Part shown: one piece after another, positions 35,767-43,629 of the stretch
How positions within the stretch are numbered: the stretch's first letter is position 1
How the letters are laid out: each line of letters begins with the position of its first letter
From: CAYSQW01 sp964433135
GTDB lineage: Bacteria; Acidobacteriota; Aminicenantia; Aminicenantales; Aminicenantaceae
Assembly: GCA_964433135.1 (NCBI GenBank)
Contig: CAYSQW010000008.1
Span: 26,720 to 90,719, forward strand
Direction of reading: 5' to 3'
DNA: 64,000 bases
Made by a program: the position numbers and the translations under genes
The notes under the pieces: model-generated
Database searches by the model: none
What the model saw: the letters and a program-made list of their open reading frames with translations, nothing else
What the model was told of the DNA's origin: nothing

Positions 35767-36474
35767 CTAAATTTTCTGCAGGACATCCATTTTGAAGAGG
35801 ATATCCCGGTCCTGGATAAGTCTTTGGATCGAAACCGGCGTGTCCGTATCCTCGCTGCTGAGATTGGCGATCTCTTTAAGAACCAGATCCACATCGTCCA
35901 ACAGCTGAGCCGCCGAAGGATCGGACTGGGCCAGGAGTTTGCGGAGCAGAAGGTTCTGGATCAACAGACTGCGGGCGGCTTCCCGGTCGAGGAGGACCGT
36001 ATCCTTTCCGGATTCGCCGGGAGTGATGTTGGAATATTCCACCACGATCGGTTTGAGGTCGTCAATATGCTGCCGGAGTTTATACTGCAGGTATTTTTCT
36101 CCGGTATCTTGTCGGGATGCGGTTTGGATGTCGTGGGAGAGCCACTGCCGTCCCAGAAAAATCCCCAAGACGAATACCAGCATCATCGCCGCTCCCGCGA
36201 AGGCCCATCGCGGCATTATCGATCGGGGGCGGGATTGGGAATGCTGGGTTTCGATCCCCCGGCGAACAGCGGCCCAATTTTTTGCCGTGCTGCTCTCGGG
36301 AACCGTGTGCGGGTGGATCTCATCCAGGGTCGCAAAGACCTCTCGGGTATATTCGAATTCCCGGGCGCAGTCCGGACATGTGCTCAGGTGGGTCTTCAGG
36401 TCCACGGTCTCCTGTTCCGAAAGTTCTCCATAAAGATGGAGGATGATGTTCTCTTTATATCGTTTACATCTCAT
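35767..36474 (-). CDS. Anti-sigma factor with zinc-finger (ZAS) domain
   Basis: A 235-residue single-pass membrane protein. The N-terminal anti-sigma zinc-binding domain (MRCKRYKENIILHLYGELSE...HLSTCPDCAREF) shows the His-x3-Cys-x2-Cys pattern. One membrane helix follows at about residues 85-108 (WAFAGAAMMLVFVLGIFLG), and the periplasmic domain of about 125 residues has long helices (LLIQNLLLRKLLAQ). ATG 36474 is used because it starts the ZAS domain; it overlaps the end of the sigma gene by 11 bases. Typically it binds the sigma factor at the membrane and releases it upon an envelope signal. Confidence 0.88.
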   Translation of the reverse strand: MRCKRYKENIILHLYGELSEQETVDLKTHLSTCPDCAREFEYTREVFATLDEIHPHTVPESSTAKNWAAVRRGIETQHSQSRPRSIMPRWAFAGAAMMLVFVLGIFLGRQWLSHDIQTASRQDTGEKYLQYKLRQHIDDLKPIVVEYSNITPGESGKDTVLLDREAARSLLIQNLLLRKLLAQSDPSAAQLLDDVDLVLKEIANLSSEDTDTPVSIQRLIQDRDILFKMDVLQKI

Positions 36475-37039
36475 AGCGACCCTCTCCGAGGAAGTTTTTG
36501 AGGCCGGCTTTGATGACGCCGACCGCGCGAAAAAGCTGTTTTTTGATGCTGCCCTCCGAACATTCCATGACCGCCGCGATTTCCTTGATGCTGAACTGTT
36601 GATCATGTTTGAGCTGAAAGATCATGCGCTGGCGCGGGGAGAGCTTGGTCATCGCCTGATCGACCTTCTGGCGGATTTCCTTCATGTGGCGCCGGTGTTC
36701 GGGATCGGAAGGATTTCTCTGGGCAATGCCCTGGTGAAGATCTTTCATGGCGGATATCTTCTCCTTCTTTCTTTTTTGTTTGCGGACATGATCGATGCTG
36801 CAGTTGACGCCGATTCGGTATAGCCAGGAGGAAAATCGGGCTTGATCGTGGATCTTGAATTGGTGCAGGGAGTGGTGGGCCTTGATGAAGGTCTCCTGAA
36901 GGATATCCTCCGCATCCTCTAGGTTTTTGACATAGTTGTAGGCGATCCCGAGCACGGTGCGGCGGTGCTGCTCGAACAAGGTTTTAAATGCCTCCAAGTC
37001 TCCGGCTTGGCTGGCGGTCACAAGGGCTGTATCTTCCAT
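36464..37039 (-). CDS. ECF RNA polymerase sigma factor
   Basis: A 191-residue sigma-70 of the ECF group. Region 2 spans about residues 20-90 (LFEQHRRTVLGIAYNYVKNLEDAEDILQ region, with DAEDILQETF and WLYRIGVN). A basic linker RKQKRKKEK follows, then region 4 at about 125-180 (LSPRQRMIFQLKHDQQFSI, helix-turn-helix in IKEIAAVMECSEGSIKKQLF). It heads a four-gene run with anti-sigma and two HEAT proteins and is probably autoregulated; I cannot identify its promoter signature by eye. Confidence 0.93.
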   Translation of the reverse strand: MEDTALVTASQAGDLEAFKTLFEQHRRTVLGIAYNYVKNLEDAEDILQETFIKAHHSLHQFKIHDQARFSSWLYRIGVNCSIDHVRKQKRKKEKISAMKDLHQGIAQRNPSDPEHRRHMKEIRQKVDQAMTKLSPRQRMIFQLKHDQQFSIKEIAAVMECSEGSIKKQLFRAVGVIKAGLKNFLGEGRYEM

Positions 37040-37128
37040 TTTCTTTACACTATCAGAACGGATGGGTCATGTGTTTCGTTGACAAAAAAAGTTCCTTGAT
37101 AAACGATTTTTCAATAATAGGGATAAGA

Positions 37129-38685
37129 CTACTTCATATACGGGGCCATCCGCTCCCAGTTGGTTTTCTGCGCGGGGTGTTCCCGGAAGAATCCGGCGAT
37201 GATCTCTTCCGCTTTTTCCCGCGCTTCCGCCAGGGCTTTGGGCATATCGATGGTTGTCATGCGGCCGTCCGCTTTGAGCCGCCGGCCGTCGACGAAGACA
37301 TTGTCGATGTCGCGACTGCTGCCGTAGAGAACGATGCTGGTCAGCGGATCCTTGGTGGGAGTCAGATAAGGGTTGTTCATGTCGAAAGTGATGATGTCGG
37401 CCCGCTTGCCTTTTTCCAGGGAGCCGATCCGCTTCCCCATGCCGATGGCCTCCGCCCCTTTGCGCGTGGCGAGTTCCAGCAGGTCGTAATAGGTCGGCCG
37501 CCGGGACATGCGGTTTCCCGACTGTCGGCCTTCGAAGCCGCCCACGCCGCGGGCGCGTGCGCGCTGCCCCGTCAGGTTCTGCCTGAGCAGGGGAAGCATG
37601 TCATGATGGTAGTCGTCCGTTCCCAGGCCGACGGGGATACCCAGGTCGATCCATTGGAGCAGGGGATTTTCGACCGAGCGGCAGTGGAGGATGCCCATGC
37701 CGGAGTCCAGAATGAGCTGAAGATCCCGGGCCGTGATGTAATCGCAGTGGACGCCGGTTAAAACATCGTCCAGCAGGCCCATATCCATTAAGTGGCGAAC
37801 CGAGGTTTTTCCGTAAAGTTTCTTCACCTGCTCCATCTCGCGCCAAGTCTGAGCCAGGTGCGTGGTGATTCGAAGCCCGTGTTCGCGGGCGAAGGCTTTG
37901 ACCCGCCGGTAGGTTTCCGGCCGCACCAGATCGGGTGCTTTGGGGCACAAGCAGGTCGTGATGAGTCCTTCGGATTTGCCGTGCCAGTTTTCATACAGCG
38001 CTTTTGCCCGGCCGAATGCGGCTTCGCCCTTTTTTGGAAGATAAACGTATTCTCCCTGCCTGAGGCGGTTGAGGTCGATCTCTTCGATATCGGCGGCCAG
38101 CACGCAGCGGTTTCCCGCCTTTGCGGCGGCGCGTGCGAATCCGTCGGGATAGGTGTAGATAACCAGGGCGGTGGTGCATCCGCCGTAGAGGAACTCGGCG
38201 CAGGAAGCCGATCCCATGGTGTCCATGTCTTCCGGGGACCGATAGCCCTCGAGGGGGAGGTTGACCTGATAAAAATCTCCGATCAGTTCATAGGTGCCGC
38301 GGAAATACTGCTGGAGATGGGCGTGGGTGTTGACGAATCCGGGAAGTATGACTTTATTGCGGGCGTCTATCACGATGCCGGGATCGCTCGGCGTATCGAT
38401 CCGGGGTCCGATCTCAACGATACGTCCGTCCTTGATATAGAGACTGCCGCGGCGGTGGACCGTTCTGCGCTCGTCCATGGTGGCGATAAAACCGTCTTTG
38501 ATCAGAACGTCCGGGCGCGGTCCCGTGATTTCGGATCCGGCATCTTCCCCCTTGCGTTCGGCGGAGGCGAATCCGAGATGGGTTGTCAATCCCGCTCCGG
38601 CCAGGGCGACCGCCCCGCCTCCGAGAAAGCGGCGTCGGCTCAGATATGCCGGCTGTCTTTCGGTATGGAATGTCGTTTTCCCCAT
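37129..38685 (-). CDS. Tat-exported amidohydrolase (COG0402-like)
   Basis: A 518-residue metal-dependent hydrolase. The N-terminus carries a Tat signal LSRRRFLGGGAVALAGAGL. The TIM-barrel metal site comprises VNTHAHLQQYF (HxH), TTHLAQT, GVHCDYI and LGTDDYH, the order of cytosine deaminase/TRZ/ATZ-type enzymes. The C-terminal composite beta domain has GSLEKGKRADIITFD. Substrate unknown; deamination or hydrolysis of a cyclic amide or amidine is likely. The Tat signal means export after folding with metal. GGAGGG precedes ATG 38685. It is divergent from the S9 peptidase. Confidence 0.88.
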   Translation of the reverse strand: MGKTTFHTERQPAYLSRRRFLGGGAVALAGAGLTTHLGFASAERKGEDAGSEITGPRPDVLIKDGFIATMDERRTVHRRGSLYIKDGRIVEIGPRIDTPSDPGIVIDARNKVILPGFVNTHAHLQQYFRGTYELIGDFYQVNLPLEGYRSPEDMDTMGSASCAEFLYGGCTTALVIYTYPDGFARAAAKAGNRCVLAADIEEIDLNRLRQGEYVYLPKKGEAAFGRAKALYENWHGKSEGLITTCLCPKAPDLVRPETYRRVKAFAREHGLRITTHLAQTWREMEQVKKLYGKTSVRHLMDMGLLDDVLTGVHCDYITARDLQLILDSGMGILHCRSVENPLLQWIDLGIPVGLGTDDYHHDMLPLLRQNLTGQRARARGVGGFEGRQSGNRMSRRPTYYDLLELATRKGAEAIGMGKRIGSLEKGKRADIITFDMNNPYLTPTKDPLTSIVLYGSSRDIDNVFVDGRRLKADGRMTTIDMPKALAEAREKAEEIIAGFFREHPAQKTNWERMAPYMK

Positions 38686-39004
38686 GGATCCCTCCCCGAT
38701 GGATTTTATGGACGGAGTCTGCTTTGGATTCCGCGTGATTTCAGTCTATTTTTTTTCACTCAACTCCGTCAACCCCGGGGTCGAATCTTTTTTGGGAGAG
38801 GAGATTTTCGCGTTATGTCCGTTAATAATCACCCTCTGTCCCGTCCTTTCTGAGGAGAATCCGTGTCGCCGACACCTATTTCCGATTCGATACATAAGAG
38901 CAAAAACATGGCTTCGCTTCAGAAAATATTATAAGATTTATCTTCATTATGAGAATCTGAAATCGAGGGATACGCCGAATTCAACGGCGTTTTGGGAGGG
39001 AAAC
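38686..39004. other. Intergenic region between divergent amidohydrolase and S9 peptidase
   Basis: This 319-bp gap has no credible gene. It holds a 13-base palindrome GTGTCGCCGACAC at 38863-38875, an AT-rich stretch near 38925-38950 that could hold the peptidase promoter, and a hairpin ACGCCG-N7-CGGCGT at 38972-38990. The hairpin is followed by TTT and then directly by the ribosome site GGGAGGG (38994-39000), so it could modulate translation of the peptidase. Confidence 0.45.
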
Positions 39005-41788
39005 ATGCACGAGAAAAGAAGCTTCCGGCTTTGCCTTACATTCACTCTGCTTTTATCCGCAGCGCTTATTGCCGGTGAAGAGAAAAAAGTGCTTCGCCTT
39101 GAGGATTACACCCGTTGGAATCATATCATCTCTCCTCTCATTGCATCCGACGGCGATTGGATCAGCTATGCTTTCAGGCCCAACGGAGGGGATCCGGTGC
39201 TCTTTTTCAAGAGCTTATCATCTGAAAGCAGTCATGAGATACAATATGGATCGGGAGCGAAATTTTCCGAAGACTCCCAATGGGCCGGCTGCCTGATCGG
39301 AATCTCCGGCAAAGAAGCGGAGAAGCTCAAAAAGGAGAAAAAGCCCGTTCCCCAAAAAGGGATGCTTTTGAATTTATCCACGGGAGAGCAGCAAACGATC
39401 GAAAAGATATCGGCATTCGAGTTTTCAAGGAACTCCACGTGTTTTGCCGCCAAACGCTCCGGTCAGAGGGGGGATTCCAAACACAAGGGGGCGGACCTCG
39501 TGCTGATAAACCTCGAAAACGGCTTATCCCGAAGCATCGGGAATGTGGGGGAATACCGCTTCAATAAGCCCGGAAGCTTTTTGGCATATACCGTCGATGC
39601 GTCCGATAAGCACGGCAATGGGCTGTATGTGCTGGAGCTGGATACCGGACGATTGATCCCTCTCGATACGGGGGAAGCGATCTACGCGCAAATCGCCTGG
39701 GATAAGGAAGGCGGTGGTCTGGCCGTGCTGAAGGGGACGCAAAAGGAGGACTGTTGGGAGCGCGACAATATCCTGCTCGCCTTCACGGATTTGGGCGGGA
39801 AGTCTCCCAAGCGCTTCGAATACGATCCTTCCTCGGATCCCGGTTTCCCTGAAAACAGGGTCATTTCGGAAAGAGTTCAGCCGCAAAGAAGAAGAGGTGT
39901 TGAGGATAAGGAGAATCGGGCCCTCATCTGGAGTGAAAATTTATCACGGATCTTCTGCGGCTTGAAACCACAGGCGGAGAAGCCGAAAAAAAGCGAGGAA
40001 CCGCTTCCGAATGTGGATGTGTGGCACTGGAAAGATGAAAAGATCCAGTCCCTTCAGGAAAAACGCCTCGAATATGACTTGAATTTCACCTATCGCACCG
40101 TGATTCATTTAAAGGAAATGAAGTTGGTTCAACTAGCCGATGAAAAGATGCGCACGGTTGCGCTGGCGCAAAACGGTGCGTGGGGTGTCGGACGTAACGA
40201 CATCGTCGATCTTGCCGACGTGGAAACCATGCAGGCTGATTATTATGCCGTCGATACTGCTTCCGGTAAACGGAAACCTATCGCTAAGGGGATACGCCGG
40301 CAGCTGGGCCTCTCACCCGACAGCCGATTTTTTCTTTATCTTGAGGGTAAAGAGCTGAAAGTCTACGGTTATAAAAATGACAAGGTGACGAACATCTCCG
40401 CCGGTGCACCGGTCGGTTTCGTCAATGAAGAGGACGATCACCCCGGTGAAAAGCCTCCCTGGGGACTGGCCGGATGGACCAAGGACGGCGAGGCGGTTAT
40501 CGTAAACCATAAATACGATCTGTGGTTGCTTCCCTTGAACGGTAGAGCGCCCACAAACATCACCCGGGGTTGGGGGGATAAGGAAGAGATCCGTTTCCGG
40601 ATCATCAAGCTGGATCCGGAAGAAAAATCCATTGACACATCCAAACCGCTTCTGCTTTCGGCCTATGGGGAATGGACCAAGAAATCGGGATTCTATTCGC
40701 TGAAAATCGGAGCGGAGCCGCGGAAGCTTGTATTCGCGGATAAACATTTCGGGATGCCCTTGAAAAGCAAGAAGGCGGACAGGCTTCTCTACAACATGGA
40801 AACGTTCACCGGATTTCCGGATTATTATGTGAGCGGCATGGATTTCGTCAAGCCCGAAAAGGTTACCGATGCCAATCCTCAGCAAAATGAATACGCCTGG
40901 GGCCGCCGGATCCTGATCGATTACACAAACAGCAAAGGGCGCAAACTCCAGGCAACCCTGACGCTCCCCGCCGACTATGTTCCGGGACGGAAGTATCCCA
41001 TGGTGGTCTATTTTTATGAGAAAATGTCACAGCGTCATCACCATTACTCCATGCCCACCTATGATGACCGTCCTCATATGTCGGCCTATGCCAGCGACGG
41101 ATATCTGGTCCTCATGCCTGACATCGTGTTCGAGATCGGGAAGCCCGGAACCTCTTCGCTGGACTGCGTCGGCAGCGCCGTCAAACAAGTCGTCGACCTG
41201 GGCTATGCCGATCCGAAGCGCATCGGCCTGCAGGGACACAGTTGGGGCGGCTTTCAGGCCGCTTTCATCGTCACCCAAACCGATATGTTCGCCTGTGTCA
41301 TCGCCGGCGCGGCTCCCAGCTGTATCGAAGGCGAGTTCAACCAGGTTTTCAAAAGCTCGGGAAACAACAATCATTCCTACTATTCCCGCAGTCAGGGTCG
41401 GATGGGAACGGATCCTTGGCGGGATCACGCACTCTACCGCAGCCAGTCCGCGATCCAGAATGCCGACAGGATCACAACCCCTTTTCTGCTCCTCCATGGA
41501 ACCGAAGACGGCTCGGTCGACTGGCTGCAATCGCTGGAATATTACAATGCCGCCCGATATCTGGGGAAAGAGGTGATTTTCCTGTCCTATCCGGGAGAGC
41601 CTCACCACCTTGCCAAAGAGGAGAACCAGAAGGATTTCCAGATCAAGATGAAACAGTATTTCGATCATTATCTTAAAGGGCTTCCCATGCCGGAATGGAT
41701 GCGGGAGGGGGTTCCGTATATCAAGAAGAAGCGTCTTTTCGATGCGCAGAAAGAGAGCAAGACGCCGCCGACTCCGCAAAAGCCATAA
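39005..41788 (+). CDS. Exported S9-family prolyl oligopeptidase-like peptidase
   Basis: A 927-residue serine peptidase with a Sec signal (RLCLTFTLLLSAALIAGE). The N-terminal about 600 residues are a beta-propeller-like region. The alpha/beta-hydrolase domain follows from about 640, with the nucleophile Ser746 in GLQGHSWGGF, Asp835 in HGTEDGSVDW and His867/His868 in GEPHHL. This is the S9 triad order (S-D-H). Such enzymes cut short peptides outside the cytoplasm, which fits a peptide-degrading lifestyle. ATG 39005 is chosen for GGGAGGG upstream and the signal peptide; the frame is open to 38477 but without homology. Confidence 0.92.
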   Translation: MHEKRSFRLCLTFTLLLSAALIAGEEKKVLRLEDYTRWNHIISPLIASDGDWISYAFRPNGGDPVLFFKSLSSESSHEIQYGSGAKFSEDSQWAGCLIGISGKEAEKLKKEKKPVPQKGMLLNLSTGEQQTIEKISAFEFSRNSTCFAAKRSGQRGDSKHKGADLVLINLENGLSRSIGNVGEYRFNKPGSFLAYTVDASDKHGNGLYVLELDTGRLIPLDTGEAIYAQIAWDKEGGGLAVLKGTQKEDCWERDNILLAFTDLGGKSPKRFEYDPSSDPGFPENRVISERVQPQRRRGVEDKENRALIWSENLSRIFCGLKPQAEKPKKSEEPLPNVDVWHWKDEKIQSLQEKRLEYDLNFTYRTVIHLKEMKLVQLADEKMRTVALAQNGAWGVGRNDIVDLADVETMQADYYAVDTASGKRKPIAKGIRRQLGLSPDSRFFLYLEGKELKVYGYKNDKVTNISAGAPVGFVNEEDDHPGEKPPWGLAGWTKDGEAVIVNHKYDLWLLPLNGRAPTNITRGWGDKEEIRFRIIKLDPEEKSIDTSKPLLLSAYGEWTKKSGFYSLKIGAEPRKLVFADKHFGMPLKSKKADRLLYNMETFTGFPDYYVSGMDFVKPEKVTDANPQQNEYAWGRRILIDYTNSKGRKLQATLTLPADYVPGRKYPMVVYFYEKMSQRHHHYSMPTYDDRPHMSAYASDGYLVLMPDIVFEIGKPGTSSLDCVGSAVKQVVDLGYADPKRIGLQGHSWGGFQAAFIVTQTDMFACVIAGAAPSCIEGEFNQVFKSSGNNNHSYYSRSQGRMGTDPWRDHALYRSQSAIQNADRITTPFLLLHGTEDGSVDWLQSLEYYNAARYLGKEVIFLSYPGEPHHLAKEENQKDFQIKMKQYFDHYLKGLPMPEWMREGVPYIKKKRLFDAQKESKTPPTPQKP

Positions 41789-41819
41789 GGATTTAGGAGA
41801 GGATAGAGAGTTTTATGTG

Positions 41820-42447
41820 ATGATGTTCGTGAATTTGATAAAAGAGAATCAACATTTTAAAAAGCTGACGATCAGAATTTTTATCCTCCTTACCTCGGTC
41901 ATCATCGTTGTGCTTCTTATCTGCGGCGGACAGATTCTTATAAACCGATTGTCCCGTAAACAGAAAGAAGTCCAGCATGAAATCCTGCGGAGAGAACGTG
42001 CTCTTTTGAATAGAATTCAAGTCACGTTGTTGGATGCGGGGTACCAACAAAGCCTGAAAGACACCCAATTGATTAATAACCCGGTGTTGATCGTGGAAGT
42101 TACCAACATTTCACCGGAAGTCTTGGATACGATACGGCTTGTGGCCTATTTTAAAAAAGAAAGGGGAGATAATTTGCCAAGGTGATTATGACTTGGGCGT
42201 GCTTCATTCCGGAGAAAAAAAGGCAATCGCCATTGCCTGTCCACGGCCGGCCGGACAAAGAGTTTCTCCCCAACGTCTGGATATGATGCAGATGAAAGAG
42301 CCGGTGTCGTTTGAGCTCTGGTTGGAAGCTGCGGATATAACGATGGTCATCGAAAATGGAAAACTGGAACCCAAGCTCCTTCCCGAACACAAGTCTTTAT
42401 TTTTTCCCGCGGCCAACCGTTTTCTTCCTATATTGATTCCAAGCTGA
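41820..42447 (+). pseudogene. Frameshifted small membrane-anchored protein
   Basis: Two frames join to one plausible protein of about 208 residues. The first frame starts MMFVNLIKENQHFKK with a membrane helix (IFILLTSVIIVVLLICGG) and runs to LVAYFKKERGDNLPR-stop at 42185. The second frame continues KKGEIICQGDYDLGVLHSGEKK to the stop at 42447. The shift lies in TTTTAAAAAAG (about 42148-42160): one A fewer would restore a single frame. It could be a real mutation, an assembly error or slippage on the A6 run. I do not recognise the family. It lies 31 bp after the S9 peptidase gene. Confidence 0.6.
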
Positions 42448-42571
42448 ATATTTCTCCTGAGGTCGGTATTTTGCAAATGCTTCTATGATTGTGGTAATTA
42501 TAAAAAGATAATGTGTTCACGGATAATGATTCATCACCGTTTTGTTATCTTGTTATAAGAAGGAGGAACTG

Positions 42572-43270
42572 ATGGCGCTTTTCAATCCGCCGAACATCGA
42601 AAAACTCTATAATAAGGATAGCATCAGGAAATTGGTCAAGCTTTTAAGTGGTCAGGATAAGGAATTGGCCTCCAGAGCGAGAGAGGCGCTCTTGAAATAC
42701 CCTGGGGATAAGGCACGGGCGGAAGCCAGGAAGAAAATTTGGACGAACGAACTCTTTTACAACAGTGTTCTCAAGGTAATCAATAAACTCGACCCTCAAA
42801 TCGCCGGGAGCATCAATCCTCTTATCAAAATGATTGAATCGGAAAAACGGGAGATTGAAGAAAAAAACGAACTGAAACAACTGGCAAAGGAGCAACTGAA
42901 AAAGCGTTTTTTGGCTGCGTTCCCGTCTTCAACTATTTTAAATGATTCATTTTTTGACATATTGAACAGAAAATTGGGAGATGATCCGAAATTCGTATTA
43001 ACAAAAAAGATGATGGGAGAACGCCCTATGTCGAGTTACAGCGGCTATGTTGTTACCGAGGATCATATCGCAATATTTGATGTGGGTGTACCGCATAAAA
43101 TCGGCGCCCTCAGGATCGACGAAATCAAAGAGCTTAGATACGGGCTGATGAAAACCACGGTTAAAATATTTGATGAAAAGGGAAGTAGAGTGAAACTCGA
43201 TCTGGATGACATCGGGAAGAAGGCGGTAGATTTCATCATGTTGAAAAATTCCGACGTGATCCAACAATAA
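42572..43270 (+). CDS. Hypothetical cytoplasmic protein with PH-like C-terminus
   Basis: A 232-residue soluble protein. Residues 1-75 look like a short HEAT-type helical region (SIRKLVKLLSGQDKELASRAREALLKY). A charged coiled-coil (residues 88-112, ESEKREIEEKNELKQLAKEQ) comes next. The last 110 residues are beta-rich (GYVVTEDHIAIFDVGVPHKIGALRIDEIKELRY) and resemble a bacterial PH domain. Family not recognised. A strong AAGGAGG precedes the ATG. Confidence 0.7.
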   Translation: MALFNPPNIEKLYNKDSIRKLVKLLSGQDKELASRAREALLKYPGDKARAEARKKIWTNELFYNSVLKVINKLDPQIAGSINPLIKMIESEKREIEEKNELKQLAKEQLKKRFLAAFPSSTILNDSFFDILNRKLGDDPKFVLTKKMMGERPMSSYSGYVVTEDHIAIFDVGVPHKIGALRIDEIKELRYGLMKTTVKIFDEKGSRVKLDLDDIGKKAVDFIMLKNSDVIQQ

Positions 43271-43629
43271 TACGGTCCTCGATCATACAGTCGCCGGAAT
43301 AATCTTAAAATTCACGCCTTCTTCACCGACAGGCGTAATAAGGTGCGTCGATCGAGAAGCGAGGGAAGGAAATAGGGGTTGGGTTCAGAGTCGATTTGAT
43401 GTATAATACCGCTTTGCTGCGGACAGCCTTTATGCCTGCCGGCAGAGGTGTTTCGGCTCTTTGATGACATTTTCGTCCGTACCGCCGGAAGACGGTGCGG
43501 GAATACATATTTTTTGCATACTTCACCGCCATAATCCGTCCAGGCCGGGGATACATTAAAGAAACGAATAATCGCAGGAAACGACCGGATGTTATCCGAT
43601 CGGACTAATTTTTAAAAGGATATAGTTCG
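43271..43629. other. Long leader/intergenic region upstream of korA
   Basis: The 359-bp gap has no credible gene. It contains a promoter (43379-43407) that would leave a 5' leader of about 216 bases before korA. Short inverted pairs occur in the leader (CTGCCGGCAG near 43437, ACCG-N8-CGGT near 43480), and ACGCCT-N11-AGGCGT lies at about 43315 before the promoter. No known riboswitch class was recognised. Confidence 0.4.
43379..43407 (+). promoter_or_regulatory. Predicted sigma-70 promoter of korA operon
   Basis: TTGGGT (43379-43384), 17-base spacer, perfect TATAAT (43402-43407). Start expected near 43414. Confidence 0.5.

Noticed and set aside
38477..39004. N-terminal extension of the S9 peptidase by 176 codons.
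   Set aside because: The added stretch overlaps the start of the divergent amidohydrolase, has no homology features, and the signal peptide plus a strong ribosome site fix the start at 39005.
43323..43556. A 77-codon minus-strand frame in the korA upstream gap.
   Set aside because: No ribosome site, composition not protein-like, and it covers the predicted korA promoter.
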